Assembly (NCBI RefSeq): GCF_030811855.1
Contig: NZ_JAUSRN010000016.1
Span: 62,001-126,000, forward strand
Direction: 5' to 3'
Source of the DNA: Variovorax paradoxus
Lineage (GTDB): Bacteria; Pseudomonadota; Gammaproteobacteria; Burkholderiales; Burkholderiaceae_C
Length of the DNA stretch: 64,000 bases
Below the pieces are notes generated by a model. The model saw nothing but the letters and a program-made list of their open reading frames with translations, was not told the DNA's origin and did not search any database. A program made the translations under genes and the position numbers. This document shows positions 43,693 through 52,825 of the stretch, piece by piece. Position 1 is the stretch's first letter; each line of letters begins with the position of its first letter.

Positions 43693-43780
43693 TGAAGTCG
43701 CAAGAGTTTCATTTACGGGAACGCATGGATTTTCCACACTGCATGCACTTCTTCTTCAACACACCCGAAAGGAAATCCCC

Positions 43781-44539
43781 ATGACATCCGTACAAGACAA
43801 CATCCGCGGCAAGGTTGCCATCGTCACGGGCGCGAGCAGCGGGCTTGGCGAATCGACCGCGCGCCACCTGGCCGCACGCGGCGCCAAGGTGGTGCTCGCG
43901 GCACGGCGCACCGACCGGCTCGACAAAGTGGTCGCCGAAATTCGCGAAGCCGGCGGCGAAGCGATGGCCGTCGCCACCGACGTGGCGAAGCGCGCCGATT
44001 TGGAAAAGCTCGCGGCCGCCACCGTGGAAGCCTTCGGCCGCATCGACGTGCTGGTCAACAACGCCGGCGTGATGCCGCTGTCGCCGATCGAGAAGCTCAA
44101 GGTCGACGAATGGGATCGCACCATCGACGTCAACATCAAGGGCGTGCTCTACGGCATTGCCGCGGTGCTGTCGCGCATGCAGGCGCAGGGCAGCGGCCAC
44201 ATCGTCAACGTGGCGTCCATCGCGGGGCTGAAGGTGTTTACGCCGATTGGCACCGTCTACAGCGCGACCAAGCACGCGGTGCGTGCCATCTCCGAAGGGC
44301 TGCGCGTCGAAATGGGCAACAGCGGCGTGCGCGTGACCATCGTGTCGCCGGGCGCGGTGGATTCGGAGCTGAAGTTCGGCAGCAGCGACGCCGAGAGCGC
44401 GGCCGGGGTGAAGGCGTTCTACGAATCCAACCAGATTCCCGCTGACTCGGTGGCGCGCGCCGTGGTCTACGCCGTCGAGCAGCCCGCGAACGTGGACATC
44501 AACGAGGTGGTGCTCCGGCCCGTTTCGCAGGAATTTTGA
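43781..44539 (+). CDS. SDR family oxidoreductase
   Basis: This 252-residue classical SDR enzyme has TGASSGLGESTA (NADP loop with following AARR, favouring NADPH), NNAGVMPLSPI, NVASIAG and the YSATKHAV active site. Sequence style matches the YdfG-like/serine 3-dehydrogenase-like group of broad-specificity oxidoreductases. The start at 43781 follows GAAAGGAAA. It is divergent from the LysR gene and probably controlled by it. The physiological substrate is unknown. Confidence 0.88.
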   Translation: MTSVQDNIRGKVAIVTGASSGLGESTARHLAARGAKVVLAARRTDRLDKVVAEIREAGGEAMAVATDVAKRADLEKLAAATVEAFGRIDVLVNNAGVMPLSPIEKLKVDEWDRTIDVNIKGVLYGIAAVLSRMQAQGSGHIVNVASIAGLKVFTPIGTVYSATKHAVRAISEGLRVEMGNSGVRVTIVSPGAVDSELKFGSSDAESAAGVKAFYESNQIPADSVARAVVYAVEQPANVDINEVVLRPVSQEF

Positions 44540-44547
44540 TCCGGGCG

Positions 44548-44570
44548 GGCGGGGCAGTGGCGGCCCCGCC
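44548..44570. terminator. Hairpin after the SDR gene
   Basis: GGCGGGGC (44548-44555) and GCCCCGCC (44563-44570) pair perfectly around a seven-base loop just after the SDR stop codon. There is no T-run, so termination would be weak or Rho-assisted. Confidence 0.45.
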
Positions 44571-44637
44571 CCGCACCGATTAACCTTCAACTATAGAAGG
44601 ACATTGACAGCCAAAATCGCAAAGCGCCTGCAAAATA

Positions 44638-44654
44638 GAACGACCGTTCGTTTT
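44638..44654. promoter_or_regulatory. TetR-type operator upstream of the beta-oxidation regulator
   Basis: The sequence GAACGACCGTTCGTTTT is a near-palindrome of the AACGAACGTTCGTT type recognised by many TetR regulators. It lies about 20 bases before the TetR start codon. A TTGACA hexamer occurs upstream at 44604. Autoregulation is likely but inferred. Confidence 0.6.
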
Positions 44655-44670
44655 ATTCGGAGCTTCCACG

Positions 44671-45372
44671 ATGTCCGTCAATGCCGTTCCCGCCAAACCG
44701 GTCCGCGCCGCCCAGAAGGGCCAGCAGACCAAGGCCGTCATCGTCGACGCGGCGCTGGCGCTGGCGGCGCAGATCGGGCTCGAGGGCCTGTCGATCGGCG
44801 CCGTGGCCGAGATCACCAAGATGAGCAAGTCGGGCGTGTTCGCCCACTTCGGCTCGCGCGAGGAACTGCAGATCTCGGTGGTGCGCGAGTATCACGCGCG
44901 CTTCGAGCAAGAGGTGTTTTTTCCGGCCCTCGAGGCGCCGCGCGGCCTGCCGCGGTTGCGCGCCATGTTCGCCAATTGGATGAAGCGCACCTCGGCCGAG
45001 ATCGACTCGGGCTGCATCTACATCAGCGGCGCTTCCGAATTCGACGACCGTCCCGGCCCGGTGCGCGATGCGCTGGTGGAGTCGGTCAGCATCTGGCAGG
45101 CGGCCGTCCTGCGCGCCATCGTGCAGTCCAAGAGCGAAGGCCATCTGCGCGCCGACGCCGACGAGCGCCAGCTCGCTTTCGAGGTCCACGGCCTGATCCT
45201 CGCGCTGCACTACGAAGCGCGTTTTCTCCAGGTGCCCGGCTCCATTGGCCGCGCCAACGTCGGCTTCGACAACATCCTCGCGCGCAGCGCCACACCTGAA
45301 GCGCCGCCGGCCGAAGCGACTGCCGCCAAGGCCAAGCCTTCCGCTTCCCGCCGGCTCAAGCCGGTGCGCTGA
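44671..45372 (+). CDS. TetR-family regulator of the beta-oxidation genes
   Basis: This 233-residue regulator has an N-terminal helix-turn-helix (AALALAAQIGLEGLSIGAVAEITKMSKSG in outline, then VFAHFGSREELQ) and a C-terminal TetR ligand domain (FFPALEAPRGLPRLRAMFANW). The last 30 residues are Ala/Lys/Pro-rich and probably disordered. It is followed 62 bases later by an acyl-CoA dehydrogenase gene on the same strand, so it likely senses an acyl-CoA or fatty acid. The palindrome at 44638 is its probable own operator. Confidence 0.88.
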   Translation: MSVNAVPAKPVRAAQKGQQTKAVIVDAALALAAQIGLEGLSIGAVAEITKMSKSGVFAHFGSREELQISVVREYHARFEQEVFFPALEAPRGLPRLRAMFANWMKRTSAEIDSGCIYISGASEFDDRPGPVRDALVESVSIWQAAVLRAIVQSKSEGHLRADADERQLAFEVHGLILALHYEARFLQVPGSIGRANVGFDNILARSATPEAPPAEATAAKAKPSASRRLKPVR

Positions 45373-45434
45373 GCCCCCTTTTTTTTCGTTCTTCCCTTTT
45401 CTTTTTTTCCAGTTTTCGACCAGGAGAGTTCCGG

Positions 45435-47231
45435 ATGCCTACTTACAACCCACCCGTACGCGACATGCAGTTCGTGCTGCACGAAGTGCTCAACGTCGCC
45501 GACGAACTCAAGGCGCTTCCGGCCCATGCCGAGACCGATGCCGACACCATCAACGCTGTGATCGAAGAGGCCGGCAAGTTCGCCGCCGAAGTCACGTTCC
45601 CGCTCAACATCAGCGGCGACGAAGAGGGCTGCAAGCTCGACAAGACCACGCACGAAGTCAAGACGCCGAAGGGCTTCAAGGACGCATACGCCAAGTACGT
45701 CGAAGGAGGCTGGCCCGCGCTGTCGTGCGACCCGGCCTTCGGCGGCCAGGGCCTGCCGTTTGTGGTGAACCAGTGCCTGTTCGAAATGCTCAACAGCGCG
45801 AACCAGGCCTGGACCATGTACCCTGGCCTCTCGCACGGCGCATATGAAGCCCTGGTGGCCCACGGCACCGACGAACAGAAGAAGACCTACCTGCCCAAGC
45901 TCACGAGCGGCGAATGGACCGGCACCATGTGCCTGACCGAACCGCACTGCGGCACCGATCTGGGCCTGTTGCGCACCAAGGCCGAACCGCAGGCCGACGG
46001 CACCTATCGCATCACCGGCAGCAAGATCTTCATCTCGGCCGGCGAGCACGACATGACGGACAACATCATTCACCTGGTGCTGGCGCGCCTGCCCGATGCG
46101 CCGAAGGGCAGCAAGGGCATCAGCCTGTTCGTGGTGCCCAAGTTCAAGGTCAAGGCCGACGGTTCGCTCGGCGAGCGCAACCCGATCTTCTGTGCCGGCC
46201 TGGAGCACAAGATGGGCATCCATGGCAACGCCACCGCGCAGATCGTGATCGAAGGCGCCACCGGCACGCTGGTGGGCGAGCCCAACAAGGGCCTGCAGGC
46301 CATGTTCGTGATGATGAACGCCGCGCGCCTGGGCGTGGGCAACCAGTCGCTCGGCCTGACCGAAGTGGCCTATCAAAATGCGCTGGCCTACGCCAAGGAC
46401 CGCACGCAGATGCGTTCGCTCTCCGGCGTGAAGGCCAAGGACAAGGAAGCCGATCCCATCATCGTGCACCCCGACGTGCGCAAGATGCTGCTCACGGCCA
46501 AGGCGTATGCCGAAGGCGGCCGCGCGCTGCAGATCTTCTGCACGATGCTGCTCGACAAGGAGCACAACCATCCCGACGAGAAGGTGCGCAAGGACTCGGG
46601 CGAACTGGTTGCGCTGCTCACGCCCATCGTCAAGGCCTTCATCACCGACAACGGCCACATCGCCACCAATGCCTGCATGCAGGTGTTCGGCGGCCATGGC
46701 TTCATCAAGGAATGGGGCATGGAGCAGTTCGTGCGCGACAACCGCATCAACATGATCTATGAAGGCACCAACACCATCCAGTCGCTCGACCTGCTGGGCC
46801 GCAAGGTGCTGGGCAACAACGGCGCATCGCTCAAGAAGTTCGGCAAGCTCGTCGCCAAGCTGGTGGAAGAAGAAGGCGTGAACGAGAAGATGGCCGAGTT
46901 CATCAACCCGATTGCCTTGCTGGGCGACCAGCTCACCAAGTTCACGACCGAGATCGGCTTCAAGGGCTTCCAGAACCCCGACGAAGTGGGCGCCGCCGCG
47001 GTGGACTACCTGCGCGTGGCCGGGCACTTCGTGTTCGGCTACCTGTTCGCCCGCATGGCTCAGGTGGCGTTGCGCGAAATTGCCGCCGGCAACACCGACC
47101 CGTTCTACGTTGCCAAGCTGCAGACCGCGCGCTTCTACTTCGCCAAGCTGTTCCCCGAAACCGCGACGCTGATGCGCACCGCGCGCGCCGGCAGCAAGGT
47201 GTTGATGGACACCGAAGCGGCGCTGGCCTGA
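45435..47231 (+). CDS. Acyl-CoA dehydrogenase
   Basis: This 598-residue FAD enzyme catalyses the first step of fatty-acid beta-oxidation. The FAD/substrate signature MCLTEPHCGTDLG lies at about residues 159-171, ITGSKIFIS follows, and the catalytic Glu is about E443 in MIYEGTNTIQ. The C-terminal 130 residues form the extra helical domain of the long (about 600-residue) acyl-CoA dehydrogenases common in Proteobacteria. An AGGAGAG site precedes the start. It is the first enzyme gene after the TetR regulator. Confidence 0.95.
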   Translation: MPTYNPPVRDMQFVLHEVLNVADELKALPAHAETDADTINAVIEEAGKFAAEVTFPLNISGDEEGCKLDKTTHEVKTPKGFKDAYAKYVEGGWPALSCDPAFGGQGLPFVVNQCLFEMLNSANQAWTMYPGLSHGAYEALVAHGTDEQKKTYLPKLTSGEWTGTMCLTEPHCGTDLGLLRTKAEPQADGTYRITGSKIFISAGEHDMTDNIIHLVLARLPDAPKGSKGISLFVVPKFKVKADGSLGERNPIFCAGLEHKMGIHGNATAQIVIEGATGTLVGEPNKGLQAMFVMMNAARLGVGNQSLGLTEVAYQNALAYAKDRTQMRSLSGVKAKDKEADPIIVHPDVRKMLLTAKAYAEGGRALQIFCTMLLDKEHNHPDEKVRKDSGELVALLTPIVKAFITDNGHIATNACMQVFGGHGFIKEWGMEQFVRDNRINMIYEGTNTIQSLDLLGRKVLGNNGASLKKFGKLVAKLVEEEGVNEKMAEFINPIALLGDQLTKFTTEIGFKGFQNPDEVGAAAVDYLRVAGHFVFGYLFARMAQVALREIAAGNTDPFYVAKLQTARFYFAKLFPETATLMRTARAGSKVLMDTEAALA

Positions 47232-47270
47232 GGCTGCTGTCCTTCTTCATCGTCCAGCCGGGAGCTCAAT

Positions 47271-47705
47271 ATGAAATCGTTGTTTGCAGCCATCGCGTTG
47301 GCCGCTATCTCTGCCACAGCCATGGCCCAGAGCACCCCGGTGGGCCTGTGGCGCAACGTCGACGACAAGACGGGCGAGGTCAAGGCCGAGATCCGCATCG
47401 GCGAATCCGGCGGCGCGCTCATCGGCCGCATCGAGAAGTCGCTCCGGAAGGACGCCAGGCCCGACGCGATCTGCGATGAATGCAGCGACGACCGCAAGGG
47501 CAAGCCCATCACCGGGCTCGACATCATCCGCGGCGGCAAGAAGGCCGAGGGCAAGGACGTCTGGGAAGGCGGAAAAATCCTCGACCCGGAGAACGGCAAG
47601 GAGTACCGCGCGAGCTTCACGCCCATCGACGGCGGAAAGAAGCTCGAAGTGCGCGGCTACCTGGGGCCCTTCTGGCGCACCCAGACCTGGAATCGTGTCC
47701 AGTAG
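47271..47705 (+). CDS. Exported DUF2147 protein
   Basis: This 144-residue protein starts with a cleavable signal peptide (about residues 1-19, ending TAMAQ) and a DUF2147 domain. Motifs are GLWRNVDDKTGEVKAEIRI, CDECSDDRKGKPITG and the closing FWRTQTWNRV. DUF2147 proteins are small beta-barrel-like periplasmic proteins of unknown function that often travel with lipid-metabolism genes. Here it lies between the acyl-CoA dehydrogenase and the hydroxyacyl-CoA dehydrogenase fusion, spaced for co-transcription. Confidence 0.9.
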   Translation: MKSLFAAIALAAISATAMAQSTPVGLWRNVDDKTGEVKAEIRIGESGGALIGRIEKSLRKDARPDAICDECSDDRKGKPITGLDIIRGGKKAEGKDVWEGGKILDPENGKEYRASFTPIDGGKKLEVRGYLGPFWRTQTWNRVQ

Positions 47706-47741
47706 ACCGCCGCGTTTTCAATCCAAGAAATACCAATCAAC

Positions 47742-50165
47742 ATGTCCCGATTTCAAGTGAAGAAGGTCGCCGTGCTCGGCGCCGGCGTGATGGGCGCGCA
47801 GATCGCCGCCCACCTCGTCAACGTGCACGTGCCCGTGGTGCTGTTCGACCTGGCGGCCAAGGACGCGACCGGCGCTGTCGCTCAAGGTGCAGCGAAGAAC
47901 GGCATCGTCACGCGCGCCATCGACAACCTCAAGAAGCTCAAGCCCGCGCCGCTCGGTGACGTGGCCGATGCGGTGCTCATCGAGCAGGCCAATTACGAGG
48001 ACGACCTCGCCAAGCTCGGCGAGTGCGACCTCATCATCGAAGCCATTGCGGAGCGCATGGACTGGAAGCTCGATCTCTACAAGAAGATCGCGCCGCACGT
48101 CGCCAAGCATTCGATCCTGGCCTCGAACACCTCGGGCCTTTCGATCACCAAGCTGAGCGAAGCGCTGCCCGAAGCCCTGAAGCCGCGCTTTTGCGGCATT
48201 CACTTCTTCAACCCGCCGCGCTACATGTTCCTGGTGGAGCTGATCAACACGCCCACCACGGAACCGAAGGTGCTCGACGACCTCGAGGCCTTCGTCACCA
48301 GCACGCTCGGCAAGGGCGTGGTGCGCGCGCACGACACTCCCAACTTCATCGCCAACCGCGTCGGCATCGCCGGCATGCTGGCGACGCTGAAAGAAGTGGA
48401 AAAGTTCGGTCTCACGCCCGACGTGGTGGACGACCTCACCGGCAAGAAGCTGGGCCGCGCGAGCTCGGGCACCTTCCGCACGGCCGACGTGGTGGGCCTG
48501 GACACGATGGCGCATGTGGTCAAGACGCTGCAGGACAACCTCGATGAGAAGAGCGATCCGTTCTACGCCAACTTTGCGACGCCGCCGGTGCTTGCCAAGT
48601 TGCTCGAGCTCGGCAACCTAGGCCAGAAGACCAAGGCCGGCTTCTTCAAGAAGGCCGGCCGCGACATCCTGCGCTTCGATCTGAAGAGTGGCGATTACGT
48701 GCCCGCCGGTGCCAAGGCCGACGAGGTGTATGGCCGCATGCTCAAGAAGCCCGCGGGCGAGCGCCTGAAGCTGTTGCGCGAGAGCGAAGGACCGCAGGGC
48801 CAGTTCCTCTGGGCCATCATGCGCGACAGCTTCCATTACGCCGCCGTGCATCTGGAGACCATTGCAGAGAGCGCGCGCGACATTGACTATGCGATGCGCT
48901 GGGGCTTCGGCATGAAGCAGGGTCCGTTCGAGCTCTGGCAGGAAGCCGGCTGGGCGCAGGTTGCCAAGTGGGTGCAGGAAGACATCGACACCGGCAAGGC
49001 ATTGAGCACTGCGCCGCTGCCCAAATGGGTGTTCGAAGGCCCAGTGGCCGAAGCGGGTGGTGTACACACGCCCGAAGGCTCGTGGAGCGCTTCGCAGAGC
49101 AAGTTCGTGCCGCAGCGCAAGCTGCCGGTGCATGACCGCCAGTTGTTCCCCGAAAGCGTGCTCGGCGCGAACGCGGCCGATGCGAACACCGCAGGCACCA
49201 CGATCAGCGACGAAGGCGACGTGCGCGTGTGGACGCTCGATGGCGAAGTGCTCATCGCGAGCATCCATTCGAAGATGCATGCCATCAGCCCCGATGTGGC
49301 CGAGGCGCTCGGCGCCGCGGTCGACCTGGCCGAAGCCGAATACAAGGGCCTCGTCATCTGGTCGCCCGATGAGATGTTCTCGGTAGGCGCCGACCTGCAG
49401 GCAATGCTGCCGGCCTTCGTGGTCGCCGGCATCGGCGCGGTCGAAGGCGCGGAGGAAGAACTGCAGAACGTGATGCTCAAGATCCGCTACGCGAGCGTGC
49501 CGGTGATCTCGGCCGTACGCGGCATGGCGCTGGGCGGCGGCTGCGAGTTGGCTGTCTATTCGTCCAAGCGCGTCGCGGCGATGGAAAGCTACATCGGCCT
49601 GGTCGAAGTGGGTGTGGGCCTGATCCCTGGCGCGGGCGGTCTGACCTACATCGCACGTCGTGCGGCCGAAAACGCCGCGGCCTCCACCGGCAACGACCTC
49701 CTGCCGTTCCTCACCGAAGGCTTCACCGCCGCGGCCATGGCCAAGGTCGGCACAGGCGCGCTCGATTCGAAGAAGCTCGGCTACCTGCTCGATAGCGACG
49801 TGATCGTGCCGAACAAGGATGAGCTGCTCTACGTGGCACTGCAGCAGGCCAAGGCCATGGCCGACGCCGGCTACCGCGCGCCGCTGCGCCGCAGCTTCCG
49901 CGTGGCGGGTCGCAGCGGCGCCGCGACGATCAAGGGCCAGCTGGTGAACATGCGCGACGGCGGGTTCATCAGCGCGCATGACTTCCACATCGCGAGCCTG
50001 ATCGCCAACGTGGTGACCGGCGGCGACGTGGACGCGGGCTCGCTCGTGACCGAGGAGTACCTGATGACGCTGGAACGCAAGGCGTTCTGCTCGCTGATCG
50101 TGCATCCGAAGACGCAGGAGCGGATCATGGGGATGTTGAGTACGGGGAAGCCGGTGCGGAACTGA
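47742..50165 (+). CDS. 3-hydroxyacyl-CoA dehydrogenase / enoyl-CoA hydratase fusion
   Basis: This 807-residue bifunctional enzyme performs steps two and three of beta-oxidation. The dehydrogenase comes first: the NAD loop GAGVMG is at residues 13-18 and the catalytic His is about H154 in GIHFFNPPRYM. The hydratase/isomerase domain is C-terminal (about residues 500-690; SVGADLQAML and GMALGGGCELA oxyanion-hole motifs). This order is the reverse of E. coli FadB and matches FadN-type proteins. The partner thiolase gene follows, but a DUF559 gene and repeats now separate them by 479 bases. Confidence 0.95.
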   Translation: MSRFQVKKVAVLGAGVMGAQIAAHLVNVHVPVVLFDLAAKDATGAVAQGAAKNGIVTRAIDNLKKLKPAPLGDVADAVLIEQANYEDDLAKLGECDLIIEAIAERMDWKLDLYKKIAPHVAKHSILASNTSGLSITKLSEALPEALKPRFCGIHFFNPPRYMFLVELINTPTTEPKVLDDLEAFVTSTLGKGVVRAHDTPNFIANRVGIAGMLATLKEVEKFGLTPDVVDDLTGKKLGRASSGTFRTADVVGLDTMAHVVKTLQDNLDEKSDPFYANFATPPVLAKLLELGNLGQKTKAGFFKKAGRDILRFDLKSGDYVPAGAKADEVYGRMLKKPAGERLKLLRESEGPQGQFLWAIMRDSFHYAAVHLETIAESARDIDYAMRWGFGMKQGPFELWQEAGWAQVAKWVQEDIDTGKALSTAPLPKWVFEGPVAEAGGVHTPEGSWSASQSKFVPQRKLPVHDRQLFPESVLGANAADANTAGTTISDEGDVRVWTLDGEVLIASIHSKMHAISPDVAEALGAAVDLAEAEYKGLVIWSPDEMFSVGADLQAMLPAFVVAGIGAVEGAEEELQNVMLKIRYASVPVISAVRGMALGGGCELAVYSSKRVAAMESYIGLVEVGVGLIPGAGGLTYIARRAAENAAASTGNDLLPFLTEGFTAAAMAKVGTGALDSKKLGYLLDSDVIVPNKDELLYVALQQAKAMADAGYRAPLRRSFRVAGRSGAATIKGQLVNMRDGGFISAHDFHIASLIANVVTGGDVDAGSLVTEEYLMTLERKAFCSLIVHPKTQERIMGMLSTGKPVRN

Positions 50166-50174
50166 CCTGCATTT

Positions 50175-50211
50175 CTCCTTCCCCCTCCGGGGGAAGGCAG
50201 GGATGGGGGCG
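50175..50211. repeat. Palindromic repeat, left arm flanking DUF559
   Basis: The element has CTTCCCCC and GGGGGAAG arms around TCC, followed by GCAGGGATGGGGGC. It is repeated in inverted orientation at 50584-50622 with about one mismatch over 34 bases. Related copies occur at 59427-59658. Confidence 0.9.
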
Positions 50212-50228
50212 ATCTCCAACCAGACACG

Positions 50229-50648
50229 ATGCGAAACCAAGCCACACCGAATGCCCGCGCGAACGCACAAGTGCTTCGCCGCGAGATGACCGAATCGGAG
50301 CGAAAGCTCTGGGGCGGCCTGCGCGGCGAGCAGTTGGGCGTCAAGTTTCGCCGTCAGCATCCGCTCGGCAACTACATCGCTGACTTTGCATGCCTGGAGC
50401 CGAAGCTCATCGTCGAACTCGACGGCTCTCAGCACCAGACGCAGCAGGGTTACGACGCGAAACGCGAAACCTTCCTTCGCGAGCATGGATTCGAGGTACT
50501 GCGCTTTGCGTCCAACGAACCGTTCACCAATCTTGATGGGGTGCTTCAGGCGATTGCCAATCGGCTCGACCTGCTGACGCCGCCGGCCCCCATCCCAGCC
50601 TTCCCCCGGAGGGGGAAGGGGCAAGAAAATCCAGGAGCTTCTTCATGA
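50229..50648 (+). CDS. DUF559 (Vsr-like) endonuclease-domain protein between inverted repeats
   Basis: This 139-residue protein matches DUF559, related to very-short-patch-repair endonucleases. The N-terminus (AQVLRREMTESERKLWGGLRG) and the core are typical. The core holds a PD-(D/E)XK-like active site: D52 (YIADFAC), E63 and D65 (VELDGSQH). The usual domain ends near residue 118 (FTNLDGVLQAI). The last 20 or so residues (PAPIPAFPRRGKG region) are the translated downstream copy of the palindromic repeat. Its stop overlaps the thiolase start, and the thiolase ribosome-binding site lies inside this frame. It interrupts a beta-oxidation operon and has no metabolic role there. It may be a mobile or selfish unit; activity is unproven. 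Confidence 0.85.
   Translation: MRNQATPNARANAQVLRREMTESERKLWGGLRGEQLGVKFRRQHPLGNYIADFACLEPKLIVELDGSQHQTQQGYDAKRETFLREHGFEVLRFASNEPFTNLDGVLQAIANRLDLLTPPAPIPAFPRRGKGQENPGASS
50584..50622. repeat. Palindromic repeat, right arm flanking DUF559
   Basis: This is the inverted copy of the element at 50175-50211: GCCCCCATCCCAGCC, then CTTCCCCC and GGGGGAAG arms. It is read in frame as the C-terminal tail of the DUF559 protein and ends just before the thiolase ribosome-binding site. Confidence 0.9.
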
Positions 50649-51847
50649 GCAGCAAACAAATCCAAGACGCCTACATCGTCTCCGCCACCCGCACGCCCAT
50701 CGGCAAATCCCACCGCGGCTACTTCCGCAACTACCGTCCCGACGACCTGCTCGCCACCACGCTCAAGGCCGCGCTCGCCGCCGTGCCGGGTCTTGACCCG
50801 AAGGCCATCGAAGACATCATCTGCGGCTGTGCGATTCCGGAATCGCAGCAGGGTCTCAACGTCGCGCGCATCGGCGCGGTGCTGGCCGGCCTGCCGACCA
50901 GCATCGGCGGCATTACCGTCAACCGCTTCTGCGCTTCGGGCCTCTCTGCAGTGCAGATGGCCGCGGACCGCATCCGTGTCGGTGAGGCGGACGTGATGAT
51001 CGCGGCCGGTGTCGAAAGCATGAGCATGGTGCCGATGATGGGCAACTCGCCGTCTCTCTCTCCCTCGATCTTCGAGCGCGAAGGCGACGTCGGCATTGCC
51101 TACGGCATGGGCCTCACGGCCGAAAAAGTCGCTCAGCAGTGGAAGGTGAGCCGCGAGGCGCAGGACGAGTTTGCGCTCGCCTCGCACCAGAAGGCACTGG
51201 CCGCGCAGAAGGCCGGCAAGTTCACGGATGAGATCACGCCCATCGAAGTGACCGACCGCACGCCGAACCTGGAGACCGGCGAGTCGATCGCGAAGACGCG
51301 CACGGTGAACCTCGACGAAGGCGCGCGCCCCGACACTAGCCTCGAAGGCTTGGCCAAGCTGCGCACCGTGTTTGCCGCGCGTGGCACCGTCACGGCCGGC
51401 AACAGCTCGCAGACCTCCGACGGCGCGGGCGCGCTCATCCTTGCGAGCGAGAAGGCCGTGAAGCAATACGGCCTCACGCCGCTCGCGCGCTTCGTGAGCT
51501 TTGCGAGCAAGGGCGTGCCGCCGCACATCATGGGCATCGGCCCGATCGAGGCGATTCCCGCTGCGCTGCGCTATGCGGGGCTCAAGCACGAGGACATCGA
51601 CTGGTTCGAGCTCAACGAAGCCTTTGCCGCGCAATCGCTCGCAGTCATCAACACGCTGGGGCTCGATCCGTCGAAGGTCAACCCGATGGGCGGCGCAATC
51701 GCGCTGGGCCATCCGCTCGGCGCGACCGGCGCCATTCGCGCGGCGACCGTGGTGCACGCGCTGCGCCGTGAAAACCTGAAGTACGGCATGGTCACCATGT
51801 GCGTGGGGATGGGGCAAGGCGCAGCGGGCATTTTCGAGCGGGTCTGA
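50645..51847 (+). CDS. Acetyl-CoA C-acyltransferase (3-ketoacyl-CoA thiolase)
   Basis: This 400-residue thiolase releases acetyl-CoA in the last step of beta-oxidation. The nucleophilic Cys is C96 in VNRFCASGLSAV. The NEAFAAQ segment, the GHPLGATGAI His region and the second active-site Cys in TMCVGMGQGAAGIFE are all present. It belongs with the upstream dehydrogenase/hydratase fusion. Its start lies within the end of the inserted DUF559 gene, so its translation may now depend on that transcript. Confidence 0.95.
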   Translation: MSSKQIQDAYIVSATRTPIGKSHRGYFRNYRPDDLLATTLKAALAAVPGLDPKAIEDIICGCAIPESQQGLNVARIGAVLAGLPTSIGGITVNRFCASGLSAVQMAADRIRVGEADVMIAAGVESMSMVPMMGNSPSLSPSIFEREGDVGIAYGMGLTAEKVAQQWKVSREAQDEFALASHQKALAAQKAGKFTDEITPIEVTDRTPNLETGESIAKTRTVNLDEGARPDTSLEGLAKLRTVFAARGTVTAGNSSQTSDGAGALILASEKAVKQYGLTPLARFVSFASKGVPPHIMGIGPIEAIPAALRYAGLKHEDIDWFELNEAFAAQSLAVINTLGLDPSKVNPMGGAIALGHPLGATGAIRAATVVHALRRENLKYGMVTMCVGMGQGAAGIFERV

Positions 51848-51900
51848 TCGGCAACGCGCGAGACACGGCGACGAGTGTCGGCACACGAAGGAGACACTTC

Positions 51901-52797
51901 ATGCAGATGCAGCAGCTTCCAGTTGGCGAGGGCGTGCAAGTCGCCGTACGCCGCTACGATCCGTCGAGCGAACCGCGGGCGACCATCGTGATCGGCGGCG
52001 CCATGGGCGTGCGCCAATCGTTCTACGAATCCTTTGCGCAATGGCTCGCCGGGCAGGGTTTGCGCGTCTGGACCTTCGACTACCGCGGCAGCGGCGATTC
52101 GCGCAACGGCGCCTCGCTGCGCGGCTTCGAGGCCGACCTGTTCGACTGGGCGCGCGACTACGAGGCGGTGATCGACACCGCCAAGGCTGCGCTGCCCGGG
52201 CAGCCGCTCTATCTTCTCGGCCACAGCCTCGGTGCCCAGCTGCCGGGCTTCCTCAAGCGGCCGGAGCAGGTCGATGGTCTCGTCAGCATCGCCGCGGGAA
52301 GCGGCTATTGGCGCGAGAACGCGCCCAAGCTCAAGCGCAGCATCCTCTACTTCTGGTTCGTGCTGGTGCCGCTGGTCACGCAGCTGTGCGGCTACTTCCC
52401 GGGCCGCAAGCTCAAGAAGGTCGGCGACCTGCCGCGCGGCGTGATCCTGCAGTGGCGGCGCTGGTGCCTCCATCCGCGCTACAGCGTCGGGGCCGAAGGC
52501 GAGCGCGCGTTGCAGAGCTACGGACGCGTGCGTTTTCCGGTGCTTGCGCTGTCGATCACGGACGACGAACTCATGACGCTCGCGGGGACCGAGAGCCTCC
52601 TGAGCTTCTATGCCGGCGCGCCGAGCGCGGTCCAGCGCATTGCGCCGGCCGACGTGCAGGCCCGGCGCATCGGCCACTTCGGCTTTTTCCGCGAGCAGTT
52701 CAGCCAGAGTCTCTGGCCGAGTTTGCTCGACAAGCTGCACCGGCTTACGGCACTTACCGCGGTGCAGCAAGCCAGCGTCCCGCACACGACTGCGTGA
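51901..52797 (+). CDS. Alpha/beta hydrolase
   Basis: This 298-residue soluble hydrolase has the alpha/beta fold order: a VIGGAMGV oxyanion segment, FDYRGSGDS, and the nucleophile elbow GHSLGAQ. A candidate acid (SITDDELM) and a late His (RRIGHFGFFR) follow. It resembles predicted serine-type lipases or esterases sometimes called YheT-like/COG4757. The start at 51901 follows GAAGGAGA. Its place in the beta-oxidation cluster suggests that it frees fatty acids or acyl groups, but the substrate is unknown. Confidence 0.88.
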   Translation: MQMQQLPVGEGVQVAVRRYDPSSEPRATIVIGGAMGVRQSFYESFAQWLAGQGLRVWTFDYRGSGDSRNGASLRGFEADLFDWARDYEAVIDTAKAALPGQPLYLLGHSLGAQLPGFLKRPEQVDGLVSIAAGSGYWRENAPKLKRSILYFWFVLVPLVTQLCGYFPGRKLKKVGDLPRGVILQWRRWCLHPRYSVGAEGERALQSYGRVRFPVLALSITDDELMTLAGTESLLSFYAGAPSAVQRIAPADVQARRIGHFGFFREQFSQSLWPSLLDKLHRLTALTAVQQASVPHTTA

Positions 52798-52825
52798 CGC
52801 CATCCACCGGAGGCACACTGCAACC

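Noticed and set aside
45210..47027. Minus-strand frame of 605 codons
   Set aside because: It is the shadow of the acyl-CoA dehydrogenase gene, has no ribosome-binding site and no recognisable domain.
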